A DNA stretch of 64,000 nucleotides from Paracoccus sp. S3-43 (lineage in GTDB: Bacteria; Pseudomonadota; Alphaproteobacteria; Rhodobacterales; Rhodobacteraceae): contig NZ_CP119082.1 in the NCBI RefSeq assembly GCF_029027965.1, positions 1,406,001-1,470,000 of the forward strand, given 5' to 3'. A program made the translations under genes and the position numbers. Each line of letters begins with the position of its first letter. Position 1 is the stretch's first letter. Positions 41,494 to 49,950 of the stretch are shown here, piece by piece. Under the pieces are notes generated by a model. That model was not told the DNA's origin. It searched no databases and saw only the letters and a program-made list of their open reading frames with translations.

Positions 41494-42639
41494 GTGACAG
41501 TGAAGCTTTCTCCTGCCCGGCGGACGGCGGGTCTGGCCGTGCGCCTGACGCTGATTGCCGCGATGACGCTGCTGGCGGCGTGCAGCCTGCCCCGGTCCGG
41601 CCCCAGCAAGTCCGAGATCTATTCCGGCGCGGTCGAAAAGGGCGGCAATACCCATGTGATCTATGTGAACGATCATGTCGCCCGCACCACGAACTTCACC
41701 CCGTCCTATGGCTTTTCGAACAGCTTCCGGGGCGCCGGGCAGGTCGGCGCCGACGAAATCCGCGCGGGCGACGTGCTGGGCCTGTCGATCTGGGAAAACG
41801 TGGATGACGGGCTGCTGACCTCGCTGGGGACCAGTTCCACCGAGTTGCAGGAAATCCAGGTGGACAGCGGCGGCTATATCTTCGTGCCCTATGCAGGCCG
41901 GGTCCAGGCGGCGGGCAGCACGCCCGACCAGTTGCGCCAGATCATCACCGAACGGCTTGCGACCCAGACCCCCGATCCGCAGGTGACGGTGACGCGGGTG
42001 GCGGGCAACGGCGCCACGGTGTCGGTCATGGGCAAGGTCACCGAGCAGGGCGTCTATCCGATCGAGCGGCCGACCCGGTCGCTGTCGGCGATGCTGGCGC
42101 GCGCGGGCGGCGTCTCCATCGAGCCTGAAATCGCGGTGATCACCGTCAAGCGCGGCAACAACACCGGCAAGGTCTGGCTGACCGACCTGTATTCCAACGC
42201 CAGCAACGACATCGCGCTGCGCCCGGGCGACGTGATCCTGGTCGAGGAGGATCAGCGCAGCTTCACCGCCCTTGGCGCGCTTGGCGGCCAGACCCGCGTC
42301 CCCCTGGGCAACGAAATGATCAACGCGGTCGAGGCCGTGGCGATGGTCGGCGGCCTGAACTCTCAGCTGGCCGATCCCACCGGGGTCTTCATCCTGCGCG
42401 ACGAACCGGAACAGGTCGCCGCGCGCGTGTTGGGCAAGTCGGTGCAGGGATCGCAGCGCATCGCCTATGTCCTGGACCTGACGCGACCGAACGGGCTGTT
42501 CCTGGCCCGCGACTTCCTGATCCGGAACGAGGATACGGTCTATGTGACCGAGGCGCCCTATGTTCAGTGGCAGAAGCGGCTGGCAGCCCTGATTGGCCCG
42601 ATCAACTCGGCGAATTCCGTCCAGAGCCTGTCCCAGTGA
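41494..42639 (+). CDS. Wza/KpsD-type polysaccharide export lipoprotein
   Basis: A 381-residue outer-membrane export protein. GTG 41494 start (AGGAG nine bases upstream; GTG 41500 also possible), signal with lipobox LAACS near residue 30, then a poly_export (PES) domain (DEIRAGDVLGLSIWEN, GYIFVPYAGRVQAAGSTPDQLRQIITERL) and two SLBB domains (ATVSVMGKVTEQGVYPIERPTRSLSAMLARAGG and AVAMVGGLNSQLADPTGVFIL). It would form the octameric export channel for capsule or exopolysaccharide. No other polysaccharide gene is next to it. Confidence 0.87.
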   Translation: MTVKLSPARRTAGLAVRLTLIAAMTLLAACSLPRSGPSKSEIYSGAVEKGGNTHVIYVNDHVARTTNFTPSYGFSNSFRGAGQVGADEIRAGDVLGLSIWENVDDGLLTSLGTSSTELQEIQVDSGGYIFVPYAGRVQAAGSTPDQLRQIITERLATQTPDPQVTVTRVAGNGATVSVMGKVTEQGVYPIERPTRSLSAMLARAGGVSIEPEIAVITVKRGNNTGKVWLTDLYSNASNDIALRPGDVILVEEDQRSFTALGALGGQTRVPLGNEMINAVEAVAMVGGLNSQLADPTGVFILRDEPEQVAARVLGKSVQGSQRIAYVLDLTRPNGLFLARDFLIRNEDTVYVTEAPYVQWQKRLAALIGPINSANSVQSLSQ

Positions 42640-42972
42640 CAGGCGGATGACCGACGAACCGCAGGCCGCCGGTGCGAAAGACCGGCCGCCCGCGCATCGT
42701 GGTTTCCGGCCAGGTCGAGGCCGGGCTACGGCCGGCCGGGCACCGCGGGATCGGGGCGACGCCGACCGCCGCAAAAAGGGACAACGTCGCGCCGCCATCC
42801 CCGCTTTCGCGAACCATGCCTGCGCGTCGCGGCACGGGTTGGACCGGGATTTTCCGCAGCGGCGTCCGCGAAGAATGCCGTTCTCTGACCGGCCCCCGGA
42901 ACGCCCGGCCGCGTTCCTTGGCAAGCCTGCGCGCTGTTGCTAACTGTGACGCGCAACCAGGAAAGTCCGCCC
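42640..42972 (+). other. 333-bp stretch between the Wza-like gene and cysA, no convincing gene
   Basis: The only open plus-strand frame (ATG 42647 to 42943, 98 codons, GGCGG upstream) gives an Arg/Pro-rich product with mixed third-position usage and no recognisable motif, so I do not call it. The end of the stretch must contain the cysA promoter; GCGCGC (42928-42933) and GCGC (42951-42954) flank a roughly 17-bp centre, and AGGAAAG is the cysA ribosome site. A decayed capsule gene is possible but cannot be shown. Confidence 0.4.
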
Positions 42973-44073
42973 ATGTCGCTTGCCATCTCGCATCTTGCCC
43001 GGCGCTTCGACGCGACCCAGGTTCTGCGCGGCATCGACCTGACCGTCGGGAAGGGAGAGCTGATCGCCCTTCTTGGCCCCTCGGGATCGGGCAAGACGAC
43101 GCTTTTGCGGATCATCGCCGGGCTGGACTGGCCGGATGCGGGCACGCTGTCCTTCGAGGGAACCGACTGGCTGGCGAAATCCGCCGCCGAACGCCGGATC
43201 GGCTTCGTCTTCCAGCATTACGCGCTGTTTCCGCACATGACCGTGCGCGACAACATCGCCTTCGGCCTGACCGTCCTGCCGCGCGCCGACCGGCCCGGCA
43301 AGGCGCAGATCGCCGCCACCGTGGACCGGCTGCTGGCCTTCCTTCAGATCGACGGGCTGGCCGACCGCTATCCCGCCGAACTGTCGGGCGGTCAGCGCCA
43401 GCGTGTCGCCCTGGGCCGCGCCATGGCGATCGAGCCGCGCGTGCTGCTGCTGGACGAACCCTTCGGCGCGCTGGACGCCCAGGTCCGCCGCGACCTGCGC
43501 CGCTGGCTGCGCGGCGTCCATGACAGCGCGGGCACCACCACGATCTTCGTGACCCACGACCAGGAGGAGGCCTTCGAACTGGCCGACCGCGTGGTGGTGA
43601 TGAACGGCGGCGTGATCGAACAGACCGGCCATCCCGACGAGATCTATGACCATCCCGCCACGCCCTTCGTCGCCCGCTTCCTGGGCCTGACGGTCGAGGT
43701 GCCGGTGACGATCCGGGCGGGCCGCGCGCAGGCCGCGGGCCTGGACCTGACCGCCCTGCCCCGCCGTGCGCTGCCGGACGGCCCGGCCACGCTGTTCCTG
43801 CGCCCCGCCGACATTCAGCCCGTCCCCGATTCCGCCGCGCCCTTCCGGGTGACGGAGATCGCCTCGACCGGCGCGCTGCTGCGGATCGTGGCGGAAAACC
43901 CCGCCGCCTGCCGGATCGAGGCCGAGATGCCGCGCCGCCAGGGCCGCGACCTGCGCAAGGACCAGCCCGTCGCCCTGCGCGTCATCGCCGGCCAGATCTT
44001 CCCCGGCGGCGCCGCACCCGCCGACGCCGCCCCCGTCGAAACACCCCAGGCCCTGAAGGAGTCCCTCCCGTGA
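42973..44073 (+). CDS. cysA: Sulfate ABC transporter ATP-binding protein
   Basis: A 366-residue ATPase of the sulfate/thiosulfate importer. Walker A is GPSGSGKTT (35-43), Q loop FQHYALFPHMTV, signature LSGGQRQRVALG, Walker B VLLLDEPFGALD, H loop VTHDQEEAFELADR, then a C-terminal regulatory domain (about 240-350; TLFLRPADIQPV). ATG 42973 is used. Its stop overlaps the GTG start of sbp. First gene of cysA-sbp-cysT-cysW; the ATPase leading the operon is unusual compared with sbp-first arrangements. Confidence 0.94.
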   Translation: MSLAISHLARRFDATQVLRGIDLTVGKGELIALLGPSGSGKTTLLRIIAGLDWPDAGTLSFEGTDWLAKSAAERRIGFVFQHYALFPHMTVRDNIAFGLTVLPRADRPGKAQIAATVDRLLAFLQIDGLADRYPAELSGGQRQRVALGRAMAIEPRVLLLDEPFGALDAQVRRDLRRWLRGVHDSAGTTTIFVTHDQEEAFELADRVVVMNGGVIEQTGHPDEIYDHPATPFVARFLGLTVEVPVTIRAGRAQAAGLDLTALPRRALPDGPATLFLRPADIQPVPDSAAPFRVTEIASTGALLRIVAENPAACRIEAEMPRRQGRDLRKDQPVALRVIAGQIFPGGAAPADAAPVETPQALKESLP

Positions 44074-45077
44074 CGATCCGTGTGAAAACCCGCCTGACCG
44101 CCGCCCTTGCCGTCATGCTGGGCCTTGCCTCGCCCGTGGCGGCCCAGGATGCGATCCTGAACGTCTCCTATGACATCGCCCGAGAGCTGTTCGCGGAACT
44201 GAACCCGGTCTTTGCCGAAAAGTGGAAAGCCGATACCGGCCGCACCGTGACCATCGACCAGTCGCATGGCGGTTCGTCGAAACAGGCCCGCGCGATCCTG
44301 GAAGGGCTGCCCGCCGATGTCGTGACCTTCAACCAGGTGACCGATATCGACGTGCTGGCCAAGGACGGCTTGGTCGACGAAAACTGGCGCGAGGCCTTCC
44401 CGAACGAGGCCTCGCCCTATTATTCGCTGCCCGCCTTCCTGGTGCGCGAGGGCAATCCCAAGAATATCGACGACTGGGACGACCTGACGCAGGACGGCGT
44501 GCAGGTGATCTTCCCGAACCCCAAGACCAGCGGCAACGGGCGCTATACCTATCTGGCGGCCTATGCCTATGCGCTGGACAAGAACGGCGGCGATCAGGCG
44601 GCGGCGCAGGATTTCGTGAAGACGCTGTTCGCCAATGTCCCGGTCTTCGACCAGGGTGGGCGCGCGGCCACGGCGACCTTCGCCGAACGCGGCATCGGCG
44701 ACGTGCTGATCACCTTCGAGGCCGAGACCGGCGGCATCGCCCAGCAATATGCCGATGCCAAGCTGGCGCGCGTCACCCCGCCGCTGTCGCTGCTGGCGGA
44801 ATTCCCCGTTGCCGTCGTGACCGCGAACACGGAAAGCAAAGGCACCACCGAGGTTTCCAGGGCCTATCTCGATTTCCTCTATTCGCCCGATGCGCAGCGC
44901 ATCCTGGCCAAGAACTTCAACCGCGTCCATGACGAGGCGATCACAGTCGAATTCGCCGCCAACTTCCCCGAGGTGAAGCTGGTCACGGTCGAAGACGTGT
45001 TCGGCGGCTGGGACAAGGTGCAGGCCGAGCATTTCGCGGAAGGCGGCATCCTCGACACGGTGTTCGTCAATCAATGA
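44070..45077 (+). CDS. sbp: Periplasmic sulfate-binding protein
   Basis: A 335-residue sulfate-binding protein with GTG start on the cysA stop (GTGA) and GAAGGAG upstream. Signal peptide about 1-26 (ends in VAAQ). NVSYDIARELFAELNPVFAEKW and TIDQSHGGSSKQARAILEGLPADVV hold ligand residues, and QVIFPNPKTSGNGRYTYLAAYAYAL is the family block. Delivers sulfate to CysTW. The stop overlaps cysT (ATGA). Confidence 0.94.
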   Translation: MTIRVKTRLTAALAVMLGLASPVAAQDAILNVSYDIARELFAELNPVFAEKWKADTGRTVTIDQSHGGSSKQARAILEGLPADVVTFNQVTDIDVLAKDGLVDENWREAFPNEASPYYSLPAFLVREGNPKNIDDWDDLTQDGVQVIFPNPKTSGNGRYTYLAAYAYALDKNGGDQAAAQDFVKTLFANVPVFDQGGRAATATFAERGIGDVLITFEAETGGIAQQYADAKLARVTPPLSLLAEFPVAVVTANTESKGTTEVSRAYLDFLYSPDAQRILAKNFNRVHDEAITVEFAANFPEVKLVTVEDVFGGWDKVQAEHFAEGGILDTVFVNQ

Positions 45078-45928
45078 GCATGGCGGCGGTCATCCCCGCC
45101 AGCGGGCGGCAGCGGCGCGTGTTGCCGGGCTTCGGCCTGACGATGGGGCTGACGCTGACCTATGTCGGCATCATCGTGCTGCTGCCCGTGATCGCCCTGT
45201 TCCTGAAAGGGGCCGAGATCGGCCCCGCCCGCTTCTGGGCCATCGTGACCGCCCCCCGCACCCTGGCCGCGCTGCGGCTGACCCTGACCGCCGCCGCCCT
45301 GGCGACGGTGTTCAACGCGCTTTACGGCCTGCTGATGGCCTGGGTGCTGGTCCGTTACCGTTTTCCGGGGCGGCGGCTGCTGGACGCGATGATGGATATT
45401 CCCTTCGCCCTGCCGACCGCCGTCGCGGGCCTGGCGCTGACCGCGCTGTTTTCCGAAAACGGCTGGTACGGGCAGGTGCTGGCGCCCGCCGGGATCCCGG
45501 TCGTCTATACGATCTGGGGGGTGGCGGTGGCGATGTCCTTCACCTCGATCCCCTTCGTGGTCCGCACCGTGCAGCCGATCCTCGAGGATCTGGACCACAG
45601 CCAGGAAGAGGCCGCCCGGACCCTGGGCGCCACGCCCTTGCAGATTTTCGCGCGGGTGATCTTTCCGGCGATCCTGCCCGCCTTCCTGGTCGGCACCACC
45701 ATCGCCTTCGCCCGCTCGCTTGGCGAATTCGGCGCGGTGATCTTCATCGCCGGGAACCTGCCGATGAAGACGGAAATCGCCTCGCTTCTGGCCGTCATCC
45801 GGCTTGAGGAGTACGACTATAACGGCGCCGCCGCCATCGCGCTGACCCTGGTCGCCATCGCCATGCTGCTGCTGGTCATGTCGAACTGGCTGCAAGCGCG
45901 GCTGACCCGGCGCAGGGTGCCCGCATGA
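45074..45928 (+). CDS. cysT: Sulfate ABC transporter permease CysT (CysU)
   Basis: A 284-residue permease with six helices. MDIPFALPTAVAGLALTALF and the EAA loop EEAARTLGATPLQIFARVIFPAILPA are typical of CysT. LGEFGAVIFIAGNLPMKTEIASLLAVIRLEEY follows. Coupled to sbp and cysW by ATGA overlaps. Confidence 0.94.
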   Translation: MSMAAVIPASGRQRRVLPGFGLTMGLTLTYVGIIVLLPVIALFLKGAEIGPARFWAIVTAPRTLAALRLTLTAAALATVFNALYGLLMAWVLVRYRFPGRRLLDAMMDIPFALPTAVAGLALTALFSENGWYGQVLAPAGIPVVYTIWGVAVAMSFTSIPFVVRTVQPILEDLDHSQEEAARTLGATPLQIFARVIFPAILPAFLVGTTIAFARSLGEFGAVIFIAGNLPMKTEIASLLAVIRLEEYDYNGAAAIALTLVAIAMLLLVMSNWLQARLTRRRVPA

Positions 45929-46743
45929 CCGCCGCCCTTGCCCCGCGCCCCGACCAAGGCGGCGCGCGCCTGCTGATCGGGCTGGCGGTCGCGCTGACGC
46001 TGTTCATCGTCGTGGTGCCGCTGGTCTACATCTTCTGGCGGGCGTTTTCCGGCGGCCTTGCGGTCTTCGCCCAGAACATCCTGGCGCCCGACACGCTGCA
46101 CGCGATCTGGCTGACCTCGGTCGTGGCGGCGATCACGCTGCCCATCAACCTTGCCATCGGCATCGCCTCGGCCTGGCTGATCGCGCGGTTCACCTTTCCG
46201 GGCCGCAAGGCGCTGCTGACGATCATCGAACTGCCGTTTTCCATCTCGCCGATCATCGCCGGGGTCTGCTATCTGCTGCTCTACGGACGGCAGGGGCTGC
46301 TGGGACCGCTGCTGGCGGCGGGCGAGGTGAAGATCCTGTTCGCCCTGCCCGGCATCGTCATGGTGACACTGTTCGTCACCGGCCCCTTCGTCGCCCGAGA
46401 GGTGCTGCCCCTGATGCAGGCGCAGGGGTCCGAACAGGAACAGGCGGCGCTGACGCTGGGCGCGTCGGGCTGGCAGATTTTCCGACGGGTGACGCTGCCG
46501 AATATCCGCTGGGCGCTGCTTTACGGCGCGGTGCTGGCGACGGCGCGGGCTGTGGGGGAATTCGGCGCGGTGTCGGTGGTGTCGGGCGCGATCCGGGGCC
46601 AGACCATGACCCTGCCCTTGCAGATCGAGCTGTTGTTCAACGACCTCAACATCGTCGGCGCCTTTACCGCGGCGTCCACGCTGACACTGATCGCGCTTGT
46701 GGTCCTGGTGCTGAAAACCGTGCTGGAGGGGCGGACCCGCTGA
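45925..46743 (+). CDS. cysW: Sulfate ABC transporter permease CysW
   Basis: A 272-residue permease partner of CysT. ELPFSISPIIAGVCYLLLYGRQG and the EAA loop EQAALTLGASGWQIFRRVTLPNIRWALLYG, then AVGEFGAVSVVSGAIRGQTMTLPLQIELLFND, are CysW blocks. Its TGA abuts the convergent dctD stop, forming TGATCA (46741-46746). No terminator is visible between the two genes. Confidence 0.94.
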   Translation: MTAALAPRPDQGGARLLIGLAVALTLFIVVVPLVYIFWRAFSGGLAVFAQNILAPDTLHAIWLTSVVAAITLPINLAIGIASAWLIARFTFPGRKALLTIIELPFSISPIIAGVCYLLLYGRQGLLGPLLAAGEVKILFALPGIVMVTLFVTGPFVAREVLPLMQAQGSEQEQAALTLGASGWQIFRRVTLPNIRWALLYGAVLATARAVGEFGAVSVVSGAIRGQTMTLPLQIELLFNDLNIVGAFTAASTLTLIALVVLVLKTVLEGRTR

Positions 46744-48066
46744 TCAGCGCCGGAAATCGGTGGGCCTGATCCCGTGCCGCGCCAGCTTGTCGTAAAAGGT
46801 CTTGCGCGGCAGTCGCAGCCGCGTCATCGCGGCGGTCGCGTTGCCGCCCGCCAGCCGCAGCGCATCGCGGATCAGTTCGGCCTCGTAGGCGGCGACCAGA
46901 TCCGAAAGGCCCGGCGCATCGCCGCCCTCGGGCGCGTCGAAGGGTGTCACGCCGATGGCCTGGCTTTCCGCGAAGCCGCGCAGTTCCGGCAGGTTGCCCG
47001 GCCAGCCATGCCCCGACAGCCGCGCCTTGACCGCGCCCGTCATCGCGGGGGCGGTCCGGTCCAGCCGCGCGCAGGCCGCCAGCAGGAAATGGCGATACAG
47101 CGCCGGAACATCCTCTCGCCGTTCCGCCAGGGACGGCACCGGCAGGACGGTCCCGGACAGGCGATAGAACAGCCGAGCATCGAATCGCCCCTCGGCCACC
47201 CGCCGCGACAGATCGGCCTGGGTCGAGGCCAGAAGCTGCACATCCATCGGACGCGGCGCGGCGGCGCCGGCGGGCCAGAACTCGCCCGCCTCGACGATGG
47301 CCGACAGCCGCGCCTGCATGGCGGGAGACAGCGCGTCGACGCGGTCCAGGAACAGCACGCCCCGCTGCGCCCGCTCCAGCTGCCCGGCCTGCCGGGCGCC
47401 GCGCGGGCCCAGGGCGTCGCCGCCCAGAAGATCGGCCTCGAAGCGGGCATCGTCCAGGGCGTCGCAGGCCAGATGCACGAAGGCGCGGGCGCGGCGCGGG
47501 CCTTGGCGGTGGATGGCGCGGGCCGCGATCAGCCTGCCCGCGCCGTCCGGGCCGGTCAGCAGGGCATCGCCGCCAGCCTGGGCCACCCGGTCAAGCGCGG
47601 CGCGCAGATGCTCCATCACCTCGCTGCCGCCCGCCAGTTCGGGAAAGCTGTCGGCGGCGTCGTGGCTGGCCTGCCGCAAGTCCCGGTTTTCCAGCACAAG
47701 CGCGCGGGCCGACAGCGCCCGGTTCAGCGCCGCCAGCAGCACGTCGCGCGCCACCGGCTTGGTCAGGAAGTCATAGGCCCCGGCCTTCAGCGCCGCCACC
47801 GCCATCGGCACGTCGCCATGCCCGGTCAGCAGGATCACCGGCAGATCCCGGTCGATGGCGTGCAGGTGCTGGAACAGTTGCAGCCCGTCCATGCCGGGCA
47901 TCCGCACGTCCGACAGCACCACGCCGGGAAAATCGCGCGTCACCCCGCGCAGCCCATCGGCGGCAAGGCCGAAATCCTGAACCTGCAAGCCCGCCATCCG
48001 CAAGGTCTGGACCTGGGCCGCGCGCAGATCCTCGTCATCCTCGACCAGCCGGACCAGTCCCGTCAT
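46744..48066 (-). CDS. dctD: DctD-like response regulator lacking sigma-54 contact and Walker A motifs
   Basis: A 440-residue NtrC-family regulator with receiver (phospho-Asp53 in LSDVRMPGMDG, Lys103 in LTKP), central AAA-like domain and Fis-type HTH (GGNATAAMTRLRLPRKTFYDKLARHG, near 410-434). The AAA core is degenerate: the Walker A position reads GPDGAGRL (172-179) with no Lys, and the L1 loop has LGPRGARQAG where GAFTGA should be, though a Walker B-like GVLFLDRVDAL remains (236-246). It probably cannot remodel sigma-54 polymerase and more likely works with sigma-70, as known for Rhodobacter capsulatus NtrC. Overlaps dctB (ATGA). Confidence 0.85.
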   Translation of the reverse strand: MTGLVRLVEDDEDLRAAQVQTLRMAGLQVQDFGLAADGLRGVTRDFPGVVLSDVRMPGMDGLQLFQHLHAIDRDLPVILLTGHGDVPMAVAALKAGAYDFLTKPVARDVLLAALNRALSARALVLENRDLRQASHDAADSFPELAGGSEVMEHLRAALDRVAQAGGDALLTGPDGAGRLIAARAIHRQGPRRARAFVHLACDALDDARFEADLLGGDALGPRGARQAGQLERAQRGVLFLDRVDALSPAMQARLSAIVEAGEFWPAGAAAPRPMDVQLLASTQADLSRRVAEGRFDARLFYRLSGTVLPVPSLAERREDVPALYRHFLLAACARLDRTAPAMTGAVKARLSGHGWPGNLPELRGFAESQAIGVTPFDAPEGGDAPGLSDLVAAYEAELIRDALRLAGGNATAAMTRLRLPRKTFYDKLARHGIRPTDFRR

Positions 48067-49715
48067 GCGGCTCTCCTCAGCGTCAGGCGGAAGGTGGCGC
48101 CCTGCCCGGCCACCGGATCGTCGGCGGTCAGGTCGCCGCCCAGATCGCGCGCAATGTCGCGAGAGATGACCAGCCCCAGCCCCAGCCCCTGCGCCTTGCT
48201 GGTCGCGAAGGGCGCGAAAAGCTGGTCCCTGTCCCGCGGCGACAGGCCCGGACCGTTATCCGCGACGGTCAGCGTCACCAGGTCGCCGTCGACCCGGACG
48301 GCAAGGCGGACCCAGGGGTCGGGCCGGTCCTCCTGCGCCTCGAAGGCGTTGGTCAGCAGGTTGACCAGGATCTGCTCGACCCGGACCCGCTCGCCCAGGA
48401 TCGCCAGCCCCTCGGGGATGTCGGGCAGATGCACCGGCATGTCGCTGGCCTTGCGGCGGCTTGCGGTCAGCAGCAGCGATGCCTCGATCACCGCGCGCAC
48501 AGGCACGGCGCCCACCTGCCCGGTGGCCTTGCGGGCAAAGCCGCGAAGCTGGTCGGTGATCTGGCCGATCCGGTCGGCCATGCGGGTGATGCGGGCAAGG
48601 TTGTCGCCCGCCGGACCGTCCGGCTGCATCGCCTGGCCGTTTTCGGCCAGCAGCCGGATCGTCGCCAGCGGCTGGTTGATCTCGTGCGCGACGCCGGCGG
48701 TGATCTGGCCCATGGTCGCCAGCTTGTTCGCCTGCACCAGATCGGCCTGCATCTGCGACAGCCGCTGCTGGGCCAGTTGCCGTTCGCGAATTTCCTGAGA
48801 CAGGTCGCGGGTGCGTTCGGCGACCGCGCGCTCCAGTTCGGCGCGATAGGCGCGGTCGGCATCCGCCTTGCGCGCGGCGCGCAGCCGCGACCGGCGGACC
48901 TGTTCGACAAGCGCCGCCAGCAGCAGCACCCCCAGCCCGGCCGCACCGGCGGCATAGAGGGCGGTCTGCCGCGCCTCGTGCATGGGCAGGTTCATGGACA
49001 GCATCCATCCGGTCCCGCGCACCGGCAGGGCGATGGGCAGGCTGTCATCCTCGGCCGTCGGCCCGGCGGTGAAACGCCGCCCCGGATCGGTGGTGATGAT
49101 GATGCGGCCATCGGCCTCGGTCACGTGGGTGGCGTTGGGGCTGCGCGCCCATGCGGCCTCCAGCGCGTCGAATTGCACCTTGACAACCACCACCCCCAGC
49201 AGCGCCGCGCCGTCGCGGATGTCGTGGGACAGATACAGCCCCGGCTGCCCGCTGACGGTGCCGAGCGCGAATTCCATCGCGGTCGGATCGGCGCGTCGGA
49301 AGTAGTCGCGGAAGCTGTAGTCGTGGCCCAGAAAGCTGACCGGCTGGTTCCAGTTCGACGCGGCGACGGTGCGCCCGCCCTTGTCCAGCAGATACAGCAC
49401 CGTGCTTTGCGTCTCGGCCCGCAACCGTTCCAGCTTGGCCGATGCGGCATGGCCCGCGTCGGACCCCTGTCGAAGCGTGTCCCGGATCATCGCGTCATCC
49501 GCCAGGATCGCCACCACGGCGCGCTGCCGGTCCAGGATGCTTTCCAGCGTCAGCGCCCGCGACTGCGCGGCCGCCATGCCTTCGTCGCGCAGGGTGTCGA
49601 GCGCGCCCGCCCGGACCCCCCAGAAGACCGCCGCGGGAACCAGCACCAGCAGCGCCAGGGCCAGCAGCGCCAGCCATCCCGCGGCGCGCGACAAGGGCGG
49701 CGAATCGCCGGTCAT
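48063..49715 (-). CDS. dctB: C4-dicarboxylate sensor histidine kinase DctB
   Basis: A 550-residue membrane kinase: helix one (about 12-35), periplasmic double-PDC/Cache sensor domain (about 40-250; RDYFRRADPTAMEFALGTVSGQPGLYLS is a typical PDC segment), helix two (about 255-275), coiled coil, then HisKA with GVAHEINQPLATIRLLAENG and HATPase with NLLTNAFEA, VADNGPGLS and GLGLGLVISRDIA. Senses succinate, fumarate or malate and phosphorylates the adjacent DctD-like protein. ATG 49715 is preferred over the upstream TTG at 49733. Divergent from dctA. Confidence 0.9.
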   Translation of the reverse strand: MTGDSPPLSRAAGWLALLALALLVLVPAAVFWGVRAGALDTLRDEGMAAAQSRALTLESILDRQRAVVAILADDAMIRDTLRQGSDAGHAASAKLERLRAETQSTVLYLLDKGGRTVAASNWNQPVSFLGHDYSFRDYFRRADPTAMEFALGTVSGQPGLYLSHDIRDGAALLGVVVVKVQFDALEAAWARSPNATHVTEADGRIIITTDPGRRFTAGPTAEDDSLPIALPVRGTGWMLSMNLPMHEARQTALYAAGAAGLGVLLLAALVEQVRRSRLRAARKADADRAYRAELERAVAERTRDLSQEIRERQLAQQRLSQMQADLVQANKLATMGQITAGVAHEINQPLATIRLLAENGQAMQPDGPAGDNLARITRMADRIGQITDQLRGFARKATGQVGAVPVRAVIEASLLLTASRRKASDMPVHLPDIPEGLAILGERVRVEQILVNLLTNAFEAQEDRPDPWVRLAVRVDGDLVTLTVADNGPGLSPRDRDQLFAPFATSKAQGLGLGLVISRDIARDLGGDLTADDPVAGQGATFRLTLRRAA

Positions 49716-49770
49716 GAGCAAGGCATCCTGCAAATCCGCGCGCCTCCCGGCCTTGGGTCAAGCTGTTTCC

Positions 49771-49906
49771 TTTTCCACACTAGCAGGTTCCACCTGTGCG
49801 GAAAACCACACGGATTTTCCACCCCACCTGCGGAAAACAGCCATGTTTTCAGCGCATTGCCGCTATGCCGCAAGTTTTTTGGGCGGCCCTGCCACCGGCG
49901 TAGGAT
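49771..49906 (+). promoter_or_regulatory. Regulatory region of dctA: palindromic activator sites and a sigma-70-like promoter
   Basis: TTTTCCACAC (49771-49780) and GTGCGGAAAA (49796-49805) form an inverted repeat with one mismatch; a second pair, TTTTCC (49815-49820) and GGAAAA (49832-49837), follows. These look like DctD upstream sites. Downstream, TTGGGC (49879-49884) and TAGGAT (49901-49906) with a 16-bp spacer form a sigma-70-like promoter about 45 bp before the dctA ATG. I find no convincing sigma-54 -24/-12 element. Confidence 0.5.
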
Positions 49907-49950
49907 GGCTGTCATCGCATTGACATACCAAGGCAGGAGGAGGCCTTTCC

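Noticed and set aside
42647..42943. 98-codon plus-strand ORF after the Wza-like gene
   Set aside because: It has a passable ribosome site, but Arg/Pro-rich composition and mixed third-position use. I describe the stretch but do not call a gene.
49740..49950. Sigma-54 -24/-12 promoter for dctA
   Set aside because: No GG-N10-GC element with the right context was found near the start; a sigma-70-like pair fits better.
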